A stretch of DNA of 64,000 nucleotides, taken from positions 34,596,001-34,660,000 of the forward strand of contig JBHGNT010000001.1 in NCBI GenBank assembly GCA_043228905.1, written 5' to 3'. The position numbers and the translations under genes are program-made. Below are positions 1 to 10,523 of this stretch, in pieces. Source of the stretch: Azolla caroliniana (lineage: Eukaryota; Polypodiophyta). The stretch's first letter is position 1. Every line of letters starts with the position of its first letter. Under the pieces are notes generated by a model that had not been told where the DNA came from, did not search any database, and worked only from the letters and a program-made list of their open reading frames with translations.

Positions 1-41
1 AGCCACTGTCGTCGTACCTACTTCGTCTCTATAATATCACT

Positions 42-74
<33 letters not shown>

Positions 75-898
75 AGAGCTCTTTGTTTTGTCCCAAACAC
101 CGAACCAAAAAGGAGATCGTTGTTTAAAACAAGTCAGTGCAGAAACCTTCTTCTTTTTTATTTTAAAGGACAAAAGATGGTGGAGTGTATGGTGGTGGTG
201 GGGGGGGGGGGGTCAATATGTGGAAAATGACCAAAATCCAGCCCCTTGGGCACTATCCGTCGGTCGGTCCAAAACAGTCTGTTTGTGTGGATGGATGGAT
301 TGACCAAAGACCAACCGCCCCATGCCCACAATCCGTTTTCCTAAATGGCCACTCGAAACTATAACCTCCCCGAGAAGGAGATGGGCGGGGGGACACAATT
401 TACAAGGAGATTAAACCAAACTTTCTAGGGGGTTGTAACTTGTTTACATGCAATTCTATAGTACTATATATATATATATGTAATAATGTATGTATGTATG
501 CATAATTCCTTTCTATCGAATTTGAGTGAGTTTTATCATTAAACATTTTCTGTTTTCGTTGTTCTTTTTTTTAACTTAAAATTCCTGCCCTCGTCCTCCC
601 CCTTCCACCTTCCAAGGCGTGCTTTTGGATGTCACCTTCATTTTTCCTCCCTTCTTGTTTACGTGCCATACCCTGGCCCCGCCACGTGGCATGCACATTC
701 GTTTCTTCCAAGCCAAGGATTCTTTTTTCTTTCTTTCTTTTCTGGCGGCTATATCAAGCCATGATGCCACGTGTCTTTTGGTTTGGTCTACATCTTCCTT
801 TTATGTACCATTACCATCACCATGTCTCTTTATTTATGTATTTGTTTAGGTTGTTTCAAGGAAAGGGAACTTCCCCACCCAACAAGGCGCAATCAATG

Positions 899-939
<41 letters not shown>

Positions 940-1545
940 CGGCTTTTCTTTTGGCCTCCTCTCTATTCCAATCTCACGAAACTCTGCCCGCGAACTCAAT
1001 TTATGTATGTCTCCCATGTACCAATAAGTTGGTTCCACTCCTGCTTCTCTCCCAACTCTTGCTCTCAACATGCCACAATTTTTAGTGTGTCGTGTTAAAC
1101 ATGCTCACTCTACACCCTCTTTCTAATGTATGTCAACCATTGTACTCTACGACAAAGTCCTTCCACGAGGATGTTCCGTTAAACCCCCCACGTGCTCATT
1201 GTGTAGCGACAAGCACATCCACACTTGTAAATTACATGACATCAACTCTTTTACTTTTTTTGGCCCTGCTCATAGACCAAGTTTGCCTCTTCAAACATGT
1301 AACACCTTGAACAAGGGTATGTCATCAAACCCCATTTGTTGAATAACAACCCTAAGGACAAGTTTTGATTCACCTTTATAGTGCATGTTAATGCAACTCA
1401 CAATTAATGGTAGAATGCTTGAATGTTGCATTTGTGCGTAATATCATGAATGCATTGAAATTACTTTTGACATTTATTGATTTTTATTACACAAAAAGTT
1501 GTGTTAGTCTACATGAGGATTCAGAAATCGTTTGTATAAATCCGA

Positions 1546-1584
<39 letters not shown>

Positions 1585-1800
1585 CCCAATAGTGTGTATT
1601 TAAAAACATTGTTACAAGTTACAATCATTTAATCCTCTCACTTAAGGTAGATGGACATTCTCTAAAACCATCAAAAAAACTTGAATATAGACTCAAGGAA
1701 AGGATCCAAGCATGTTCCAATACCCAAAAGTGCCACATAAGAATACCTTTCAACTACCTTGAAATTAGCGAAGGTAAGGACCCCCCCTTTTTAATCACTC
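1..1800. other. Intergenic region with microsatellites
   Basis: No gene is supported here. The stretch carries a CT repeat near 50-74, a G run near 199-211, a TA repeat near 466-479, a CT repeat near 901-937 and a TC repeat near 1554-1581. Open frames in this region are either low-complexity (serine/leucine from the CT repeats) or show no recognisable domain. It could hold the promoter or 5' leader of a gene beyond the left edge, but nothing seen proves that. Confidence 0.5.
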
Positions 1801-1803
1801 ATT

Positions 1804-2042
1804 ATTGAGATATTAAGCTCAACTAAGTTTAGCCATTTAGTTAACCACGTAACTTAGTAGCTACCTAGATAGAATCTAGTTAGTGTGTTGACCTTTCAAA
1901 CCCTTAAATAGGATTTCGTACTTGGTAGTGGAGGATCTAGAATGTATCCCCACTTACGTACAAGTACAAGATCCTATTTAAGGGTTTAAAAGGTCAACAC
2001 ACTAACTAGATTCTATCTAGATAACTACTAAGTTACGTGGTT
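1804..2042. repeat. Snap-back inverted duplication of LTR ends
   Basis: Positions about 1804-1917 match the beginning of the Copia LTR in plus orientation. Positions about 1921-2042 match an overlapping part of the same LTR in minus orientation. The arms (about 1842-1917 and 1966-2042) pair with only a few mismatches around a loop of roughly 50 bases. They agree with each other better than with the LTR at 5055-5512. For example, both carry a four-base stretch near the AGTTAGTGTG motif that the distant LTR lacks. The right arm is joined directly to reverse-transcriptase-like sequence, so the last 40 or so bases of this LTR, the polypurine tract and RNase H are missing. Confidence 0.75.
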
Positions 2043-2583
2043 GAGCGTTGTCTGGCTTTCGGCATCGCCATTTTCATGGCAGTTTTGGTTCCTCCCCCTC
2101 AAGTCCGTGACAAAGGCTTGTAGCGCTAAAGGGTTGAAGGCCGAGTGCTTGCATTTCTACATCCATGCCTTCCATCCCTCAGTGGTCACGAGCCACTTTT
2201 GTAAAGCTTTCAGGCTCTTGTTTGGCCGCCCCCTTCATCACGAAAGTATAGTGATGGGCCATATACTTATTGTAGCCAAACCAAGTGACCGAGTTCTTCT
2301 CTCTATATGAGCGTCGAAGTTTTTCGTTTGCCAACTTGAGCGCCTTCTTTACACCTGGTGTCCGCATGATGGGTACACCAAATTCACTATTTAATGAGCG
2401 AGCTGACACATCTGAATCAATGTCATCGGGGTGGTCGACTTCGTATTCGGGCATCTTACCTTTGCTTGTCCAAATTTGGACTTGGCCGCGACATGTTTTG
2501 GTCGCGTGAAGGCTTGTGTGGTCCACTGAGCTCAGTAGAGCTTGGACAGTCCTTTGGTAGAGGACTTGGCCAAATATCTTCAT
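2043..2583 (-). pseudogene. Copia reverse transcriptase N-terminal remnant
   Basis: The minus-strand frame contains a linker typical of Copia pol between integrase and RT, then an EPESF...ARDH stretch that matches the EP-x-(S/T)-(F/Y)-xEA motif at the start of the Copia RT domain. The catalytic YVDD region and RNase H are not present, because the element breaks off at 2042 into LTR sequence. This part was assigned from domain order and motif resemblance only. Confidence 0.65.
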
Positions 2584-2690
2584 CTGAGTTGACTTTCAAC
2601 TCTTCCTTGGTTGGGTCGGATGAAGCCAAATCAATGCTCATACCATGATGTCGATTCGTCGAAGACTATGTCCCTACTTACCCGAACCAC

Positions 2691-3600
2691 TCAAGTTGAA
2701 GGGTTGAGGCACATGTATCCCTTTTGCTCGGATGAGTATCCTACGAGGATACATTTTTCCGACTTCGCGTCGAGCTTTTGTCGTTTTTCGTTGAGGATGC
2801 GTAAAACCACAATGCTCCCGAACACTTTGAGGTGCGAAAGGATCGGCTTCCTTCCAACAAAGATCTTGTATCGAGTTAGCTCATGCACTCCATTATTGGT
2901 GCACCAATTCATGAGATAAACGGTTGTGAATGTCTCTTCAGCCCAATAAATTTTCGGCATGTGCTTCTCATGCATCATGGCGCGTGCTACCTCGAGTATA
3001 TGCGGATTCTTTCTTTTTGGATCAGCTACTCCATTTTGTTGGGGTGTGCGTCAGCATGAGAATTCTCTCTAGATGCGTTCACCTTGGAGGTAGGAGATGA
3101 ATTCGTCAGAGAAGTACTCCTTGCCTCCATTCGATCATAGGCATCGAACGTGCTAACTGGTTTCTTTTTCAACTTGGTTCTTGAGCTTGTGGAAGTGTGA
3201 GAGCACTTCACTCTTCTTCTTCATCGGGAAGATCCATGTGTAGCACAAGTAGTTGTCGATGAAGGTGACATAGTATCAGCATCCTCCGCTCTTTGGTGTT
3301 TGAGCCGGTTCCCATACATTTGAGTGGATCACGTTGAGGAGGCCTTTGCTTACACATAGCTCTCCTTTGGGAATGGGAGTCGATGTTGTTTGCCGAGCTG
3401 GCATGCTTCGCACACTCGGTCGACTCGTTTCGACTCAAATGCTGGAAGTTTGACGATGACTCCCTTTGATTGCATCGCTCAAGCCGTTAGAGATTGATGT
3501 GGCCGATTCTCTTGTGCCACAACTCGATGTTCGTCTCGGTTTTGAGACCTTTGGCATTCATGGCCGATTTCACTTCGTTCGAATCGAGAATGAACATTCG
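2691..3600 (-). pseudogene. Copia integrase remnant
   Basis: The frame at 2978-2691 (minus) reads as the Copia integrase C-terminal part: MP..YWAEE, a YLMNWC motif, a SHLKVFGS motif, and a KCILVGYS..QKGY motif, all hallmarks of the region after the DDE core. The DDE core itself (about 3000-3500) is spread over different frames with stops, so no intact catalytic triad can be read. It is the best preserved piece of the element. Confidence 0.8.
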
Positions 3601-3609
3601 GCCATCTCT

Positions 3610-3984
3610 CTACCCCCTAGCTATGAGTCGGCCATCTCTTTCGATAAAGCATCCTTCGTTGTTGAAATGAACTTGCATTCCTTGCTCCACGATTTGGCTA
3701 ACCAAGACCAAATTCTTTGTTATTTTAGGCATGTGCAAGACATTCTTGGTGCAATTGTTTTTGTCATTATTGCCGAATGGAACATTGTCGATGTGCCAAA
3801 TAGGGTGTGTGGTGTCGTCTCTCGTCTTTATGTACTTGGGTTGATCCGACGTTCTTAAGTCACAAAACCATTCTTGGTGTGATGTCATATGATGTGAGGC
3901 ACTGAAGTCGACGAACCACATGTCTTCCGAGTTGGAGATGCTTGTGGAGTTAGAGGCTGACATAGAGTTCACTCTATGTCTCAT
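3610..3984 (-). pseudogene. Copia protease and pre-integrase remnant
   Basis: The frame reads WFVDFSASHHMT near its start. Copia aspartic proteases have W-x-(L/I)-D-(S/T)-G-A-(S/T)-x-H-(M/I)-(T/C) here, so the catalytic DSGA is altered to DFSA. Downstream residues include VLHMPKITKNLVLVSQ, the usual protease-to-integrase linker, where xLxVPxLxxNLLSVxQL is standard. The active-site change alone would inactivate the enzyme. Confidence 0.75.
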
Positions 3985-4012
3985 TATGAATAGTCCACCG
4001 TAGTCGTCATAT

Positions 4013-4898
4013 TCAGAGTTGGTGGCGTAGTTTGTGAATTGTCGGCTTGTGGAAACAGAGTCTCTTCTTCTCTTTCGACACTCCTCTTCGTGGTGGCCGA
4101 CCTTCCCACAAAAGTTGCAAATAATGGGCCACGTTTGCCGACCTTGTTAGGCATGGAAGCTCCCCCTTTTTCCGAAGGTTCCTCGATGGCTTGCATCTTC
4201 TTATCAAAGGTTTGAGTTCCCTTCATGAGATGGGCCGAATCGACCTCTTCTACTGCCTCGACCTCGTCCTCGACCACTATCCGAATTTGAGAAGAACATT
4301 TGTCCTTCCGACATCTTGGTCTTGGTTCAGATGTGGTTCTCTTCAACCAATAGCATTGATTGAAGGTCGAAGAATGAAGGAGGGTTTTCTCTCACTAAGA
4401 TTGTCGTCCTTATCATGTCGAACCGTTGTGCGAGGCTGCCCAAGCACCCTTGCACCATTTTGTCCTACTCAATGTTTACGTTGATGGAGCTAAATGAGTC
4501 ACAAATGCTCTTGATCTTGGTGGTGTAGTCCAACATAGACATATCTTTTTGTTGAATGTTGTTCAACTCTTGCTGGAGTTGAAGCTTGTGGAAGGTCGTA
4601 TTGGCGGCGAATATTTTCTTCAAGTTCTCCCACGCTTCTTTAGGCGTCTTGGCGTCTCAAATGTGGCTAAGTATGTGATCGTGGACACATGTTGCCAAGC
4701 AATACATTACCCGACTTGCTCCTTGCTCCCATGTTGGGTAGTTGGCTTTTGTGATGTCGAGTTTGTTTTCGAGTGCATCGTTGATGTAGCTCCAATACCC
4801 TTGGCCGACTAGGTATTGGTTCATTTGTACTCCCAAGATGAAAAATTTCTCCGGTCTAGCAGTTCACTAGGGAGCGAGCTACCCATTTGTATGTTCAT
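4013..4898 (-). pseudogene. Copia gag remnant with CCHC knuckle
   Basis: Starting from a minus-strand ATG at 4898, the product resembles Copia gag (the UBN2 / retrotran_gag2 type), but it stops early and continues in another frame. Further stops follow. Near 4080-4130 the minus strand encodes CNFCGKVGHHEEEC, a full C-x2-C-x4-H-x4-C zinc knuckle, though in a frame that changes shortly after. The order gag then knuckle then protease fits Copia. Confidence 0.8.
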
Positions 4899-5041
4899 GT
4901 TGATGTAGTGTCTTCCTTTTTGGTTTTTCTTCCTTCGGTCACGTAAACGTGCTACGTAGCGGATAGTCGGATTTGTCGTTGGAATTTCGAACACACAATC
5001 ACGAAGAGGCGGATGGGCTTAATGGATGTGGTAAACCACAC

Positions 5042-5053
5042 GCTCTGACACCA
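5042..5053 (-). other. Retrotransposon primer-binding site
   Basis: Read on the minus strand, the site is TGGTGTCAGAGC, one base different from the TGGTATCAGAGC sequence complementary to the 3' end of plant initiator methionine tRNA. It lies one base inside the LTR boundary, where the minus-strand primer-binding site of a Copia element belongs. It fixes the orientation of the element. Confidence 0.85.
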
Positions 5054-5054
5054 T

Positions 5055-5512
5055 GTTAATAATTAGGTAATTAACTAAGGGTTAATTAGTGTTTAATTAT
5101 GTGAGTAGTTAATTACGTATGTGATTAAGCCGCAGAAGATTATGTGATATCTGTGTGAGAGAAAGAGATAGAGGAAGTTACACTTATGAACAATGAGATT
5201 AACAAGAGTGTAATTAAAGACCTTTCTCTATATTAATAAGCATCAAGTTACAAAAATGCCCACAATGAGGTATACATACAAGTCATGTGCAAGGGTGCAC
5301 ATGTGTGAGTAGAATATAGGTATAAGGATGTAAATTCTATATTAAATATACTTGGTAGTGGAGGATCTAGAATGTATCCCCACTTACGTACAAGTACAAT
5401 ATCTTATTTGAGGGTTTAAGAGGTCAACAAACTAACTAGATTCTATCTAGGTAACTAATAAGTTACGTGGTTAACTAACTGGCTAAACTTAGTTGAGCTT
5501 GATATCTCAACA
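5055..5512 (-). repeat. 5' LTR of the Copia remnant
   Basis: On the minus strand the LTR begins TGTTGAGATATC and ends AATTATTAACA, so it has the TG...CA ends and short terminal inverted repeat typical of LTRs. Its length is about 458 bp. The right part (about 5350-5512) is repeated, shortened and rearranged, at 1804-2042. No clear target-site duplication could be confirmed because the opposite end is rearranged. Confidence 0.75.
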
Positions 5513-7400
5513 ATATGTTGTGAACAAACTAGAAGAAAAGGAAAAAAATTCTACACATTGACATCCCTCCAACATATTGACACTGGGCCAAGTAGACACC
5601 ATTAGGGGCCGTATATTATCCCATTGATACTAGTTTACTTTGTGGGGCTAGGGGCTAATGTTACTTCTGATTTTGAGGGAGCCTCAACCAATAACTTGGC
5701 CTTCAAGTATTGTTTACCACAATGGGTTGCACTCGTGCAAGCTTGTTATATGGCTTTCTTAACTTTCCCCATTGTAAAGGTGTTGCAAGTGTCAACCGCA
5801 TGTAATTCTTATGCAATGTCATCAGAGGGCTTTGTTTAATTCCCATGTTTAATTCAACAATATTTGTAAGTGCAATGGAGTGTGCCTTGTCTTCCGCCTT
5901 TACATACTCGTTTTCAAATTCTTTGAGTGTCATGATGCACCGACTTTGCCTTTGGATGAGGTTAAGTGTGGTGTCTTTCTATATGATAGCAACAAAATCA
6001 TGATTGCTTAGAGGAATTTCCAACTCCCTATTACTTACTTCTTCGTTGGTTGAACGAACAATATAATTACTTTGAACTCTCGATCATGGACAACAATCTC
6101 AAATTTGTCATTTCGTTAAGGAAGTTCCTTTCACATGAAAGTTGTGCCAATGGAGAAATGAAATGATATGTCTAATCCATTGCCCAAATAGAAAAAGGCT
6201 CACTATTCAAGAGTTAATATTGCAAGTGAAACGTGGTTCACATAATGGGGGCTAACTATTCCATTGGTTTGTTTCCTTGTTAAATGTGACTTCCACATGG
6301 GATGGAAGGTTTACATAAGCCTACACACATTCTAAGTGGCATAAGTTATAACATATTCAAGAATATTCAAGTGGTATGATTTGACAGTGATTGATCATGT
6401 CATTGCGCAATGTTTGAATGGGGAAATTGATCAACCACTCAAGTGAGTCCTTGTACGTATGGAAAAAGGCCACCTATGTATTTAGGAGGCCCACAAGTTT
6501 TAACTTTGAGGGTCACAAGAGAGTCAATCAACGTGTACACATAATTTATCAAATTCACGAGGATGTTTGGGACGAAGAATTCTTACAATCTCACATCACA
6601 CAATCTATTTGAGATTTATCCTACACTGGTTGTTGCCTTCATAGTTGATGATGATCAACATTTATTTTCTTTAATGAGTGGTCCATATGCTCAAGCATAA
6701 TCTCAAACAAGAGAATCTCATAAAATGCACAAGGCAATTTGATGCCTTGTCTTCTTTTGCCTCTTGATAATGTATTTACTTAATATTATTAACCAATGAG
6801 ATTTATTTATAATCGACTAGATCAGGGGGTGGGGGGGAGTCAAACTTATGTTTTGATATTGGTCAACTAATTATTAGGTTCATTGCATGTAAGCATACCG
6901 TGTGCACTATGTTGTAGGCCCATTCAGACTAAAAGAGATAATCAATACCCTAACATTTGAGAGATTACAATGACCTCACAATAGATTTCCATGTCCAAGA
7001 GATCCCCAATAACCAATGTTATTGGTAAAAGTGCACTCCTAGAGTGTAATTCAGTTCATACACATGAAGCCCCCGATAGAATCCAACTTTAAGCTACCTC
7101 ACAAGAAGGCGCAAGAAGCATAGAGAAAGAGGTTCAGGGAGAGAAGCTAGCTAATGCAAATCCTCACGAGCTCTGGCTCTGAGCAGTCGAGTGCAGGCAA
7201 GAGGGATAGCCGACGACGGACGAGGGACAACAATCTTGGCACTCAAGAGTTGTCCACCCATATTTATATTTATACATTTATTTCTTCCAATTATGTACAC
7301 TCTTTTTTTCATTGCTCTCTTGAAATATCCCCCCCCACCCTCTCTCTTTAGCCACGTGGTGAACAGAATTTCCCCCAAAAAAGCGTTTTGCGATATCAGT
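5513..7400. other. Intergenic region, possible old repeats
   Basis: No gene could be recognised. Short open frames on both strands show no known domain. On the minus strand near 7255-7275 there is a TATAAATATAAATA stretch followed by sequence reminiscent of a plant LTR transcription start. A phrase at 6925-6970 resembles one at 24010-24060 inside the URB1 intron, so both may be pieces of one old repeat family. This is a weak inference. Confidence 0.35.
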
Positions 7401-7480
7401 CATTAATATGTTGCTTTTGTCAGAAATCCCACATCTTCTTTGTTAAATCTCTGTGAGCTTTTGGGTTTTTGAAGGAAGGC

Positions 7481-10400
7481 ATGGGTTTTGGCAGAAGGAC
7501 TCTCATCAAAGTCATCGTCCTCGGAGATAGTGGGTAAAGTCTTCATTCTCTTCACCGTTTCTTCTTTTGTTCCATTTTCTCTGTTCATGAAATTGAGTTT
7601 TCACGAACCTAGCTCCTCTTTGCAGAGTTGGGAAAACATCATTGATGAATCAGTATCCTTTTAAAACCTAATTCTATAAAAATTCCTGTTCCTTTTGCGT
7701 GCTAAGTTTTCATGTAAAGTGCAGTATTTCATGTTATATCGTGTGCAAAAGGAAGCGTGGTTTTCTTGGAACGTTTTCTATTTGATAGGGCTTTTGTAAA
7801 TTTCGTCACCTGTTAACCCTTGATTTGTTTACTCATTTATTTTCATGTTTTTTTTTTTCTTTTGACGAGTCATTGTGAAATGCATTATGTCATGATATTT
7901 TTATTTTGTTAAACAGATATGGGTTTTATTCAAAACACTTCAGATTTCTTTTGAACCCTAATTTTCTTTCCTTTTCTTTGATGGATTTCGTGAAAATGCA
8001 TTCATCATATATTCTAGACGTGTAACAGAGACGTGTTTTTTCATAAACCCTAATTTTCGACATTTCTATTTCCTTTTTCTTGAATGGGTTAATGTATCAA
8101 ATGCATTGATCACTGTATTCTACATGTAAGTAGAAATGGCATTTTCTTGAACCCAAAGATACAAGATGTTTATATCGCCTGGTTATATGTGTTAGAAAAG
8201 GTATTTTTTTCAAATGCATCAATTTATGTGTATTTTATATAAATGGGAATGGTTTTTTTGACCCAAAGATATATGATGTTTATATCATGTACTTATACAT
8301 ACGTGTTAGAAAAGGTTTGCAGATGCCTTTTTTTCATACTACATTGTTTGTTTCTATGTTCTTAACCCTTTGAAACACAAGATATGTTCATAAGAAGTTC
8401 AACCACCAATACAAGGCTACCATTGGTGCAGATTTTCTAACAAAAGAAGTGCAAATTGAAGATCGACTTTTAACATTACAGGCAAGGATTCTTGTCATGT
8501 GTGCAAAAATCTTGTCTATTATTATTCAGGAAACATACCATAAGGTTTTGGATTTTTACCAGAGTGCCTCTCAAGTCTTGGGTATTTGTCATGCCTTGAA
8601 CTTCATAAATGTTTCCTTTTTATTATGATTTGGAAAACACAATCCTAGCCTTTTTACCAGAATACTCTCCCTTAAGTGTTTTTGTGTCCCACAGAGGGAA
8701 TTGCTGGTAATATTTAAAAACTTAGAATATTTTGCTAATACTAAAAAATTAGGAGGATTCAAGTGAATGCTCAACAAGTTAGGAATATTCTGGGGGTTTC
8801 GCCTTATTATTTGTGAAACATACCCCTAACTTTTTGGTTTTTTTTTTGTTCTATTGAGAGACATGCCTGTAATGCTTTTAAAATGCTAGGGCATTTTAAT
8901 AATGTTTGACAAGTTCAGAGTGTTTTGGTAAATGCGCAAAACATTAGGTGGTATTGTAAGAGTTGTACAGTTATTATTTTTTACTTTCTAATGTTTATGA
9001 TTACTGTATATTTCAATCAATCAGATTTGGGATACAGCTGGGCAAGAGCGATTTCATAGCCTCGGATCTGCTTTTTATAGAGGAGCAGATTGTTGCGTGC
9101 TCGTGTACGATGTCAATGTGTTGACATCCTTTGAGAACCTTGAGAAATGGAGGGATGGATTTCTTATGCAGGTTAGATGATCTAATGATAAACCATTGTC
9201 ATGAAAAATTAAACACATTTCATATCTTGTATATATGGTTGACATATTTCTATGTGAGAACACTGTATATCTTTGATATATTTTGAATTTTTGAATATAA
9301 TGGAAAAGAACTACCAAGTTTTTCGGTGCAAAAAAGAAACTGAAAAGGTCAAAAAGTTAAACAGAAAACCAAGGAGAAAGTGGTTGTGTTTAAAAGTTAT
9401 GAAAGAAGAAGAAGAAGAAAATAACAGAGACACAAGTTGCTTATCTATATTTGGTTGTGTGAAATGCATGTTTTGTTTACTAGTCATTATTCAAAGATTG
9501 AATAAGATGTCCTTGCACAAAATGGTCTAATAAATGAAGCTGAAAGAAGTATGAGATTGCGACATAAGTTGTATGCTTGAATTAATGTGAAGTTTTGTTT
9601 TGACGGCATTAAACAAGATCTTCTCCACATTGAAATAATCCAAGGCCCATTTGCAAGGTGAATCTTCTTTTTGTTCCCATTTTAGCTATGCATTATATAC
9701 ACACAGATTACTGGTGGGAAACTGTCAAAGCAAGGTTAAAATCCATGTCAGTTCAGAAATATCCAAAGGGCAAGGCATAAATGTGATTGAACCTATGTCA
9801 CGAGAGACATAAAAATTATAAAGGGGATCATCTGAGGGAAAACTTAAATATCCTATATGTATTAGAAATGAATTGTCCAAAATTCAATTGATTGTGAATA
9901 CACCACATTATCTATAGACAAATATACCATACACGTACATGTATGTATATATAATTCAACCATGCAAAGTGCAGATTGTGTTGAACTTACTTTTGGCAGG
10001 CAAACATTCTTAACCCTGAGAGGTTCCCTTTCGTTGTTCTCGGAAACAAAATTGATATTGATAATGGCACGAGTAGAGTGGTAAATTAAGATTTTCCCCT
10101 ACTTCTCATTATATATCATTACTCAAACCTATTAATTTATTTCAAATTCATTAACAGTTTTGGTTCTCATAACTATTTATGTTTTAAAACTTATTCACAT
10201 TTGTTTCCTTGAGCTATGTGCATTGTAGGTATCTGAGAAGAAGGCGTTGGCATGGTCAACAACAAAGGGGAACATTTATTATTTTGAAACATCAGCAAAA
10301 GAAGATGTGAATGTGGATGATGCATTCATATGTGTTGCACAAAACACATTAAAGCTCGAAGCTGAGGATGAGATGTAAGTTCATTTTCATCTTTGGGATG

Positions 10401-10523
10401 TATTGTCTATATATGCCTTATAAATCACATGTTAAAGGAAGTCCATTCAATTTCAGATTCATTCCTGATGCCATTGATGTGGTGACTAGAAACTCAGAAC
10501 AGGCGTACAACTGCACATGTTAA
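7481..10523 (+). CDS. Rab7-class small GTPase (RABG), 7 exons
   Basis: Exons: 7481-7533, 7626-7652, 8382-8481, 9025-9171, 10000-10080, 10229-10374, 10457-10523. They join in phase to 206 residues, the usual Rab7 length. Rab7 proteins control traffic to late endosomes and vacuole. Visible motifs: P-loop GDSGVGKT (15-22), the Rab7-type effector region [14 protein letters not shown] (about 37-50), DTAGQ (63-67), NKID (125-128), ETSAK (156-160) and a C-terminal CTC (204-206) for double geranylgeranylation. Exon 2 is only 27 nt. Intron 3 begins with GC rather than GT (CAG|GCAAGG) and ends with AG. Compared with the conserved RABG3 members as I know them, the last 15 residues are divergent and the tail is CTC, not CEC. 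It is likely functional because no motif is broken. Subgroup assignment within RABG is uncertain. Confidence 0.93.
8540..8965. repeat. Degenerate repeat copies in Rab7 intron 3
   Basis: The intron holds about three loosely similar segments with phrases such as TACCAGA.T.C.CTC, CACAGAGGGAATTGCTGGTAA and CTCAACAAGTTAGG. Similar phrases occur in intron 2 of the lipocalin gene (about 46905-47110), suggesting a dispersed repeat family. Boundaries are approximate. Confidence 0.45.

Larger units (their letters stand above)
1804..5512 (-). mobile_element. Degenerate Copia (Ty1) LTR retrotransposon
   Basis: On the minus strand the order is LTR (5512-5055), primer-binding site (5053-5042), gag, CCHC zinc knuckle, protease, integrase and the first part of reverse transcriptase. 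Protease-integrase-RT is the Copia order. RT is truncated, RNase H is absent, and the left end is the inverted LTR structure at 1804-2042. Stop codons and frame changes interrupt every domain. One stop in gag stands where Copia gags usually have an arginine CGA codon, consistent with CpG decay. The element is dead and was probably last active long ago. The family resembles plant Tnt1/Retrofit-like Copia; I cannot name the lineage exactly. Confidence 0.85.

Noticed and set aside
629-1027. 132-codon open frame on the plus strand
   Set aside because: Its serine/leucine run comes from the CT microsatellite and no domain or splice context supports it.
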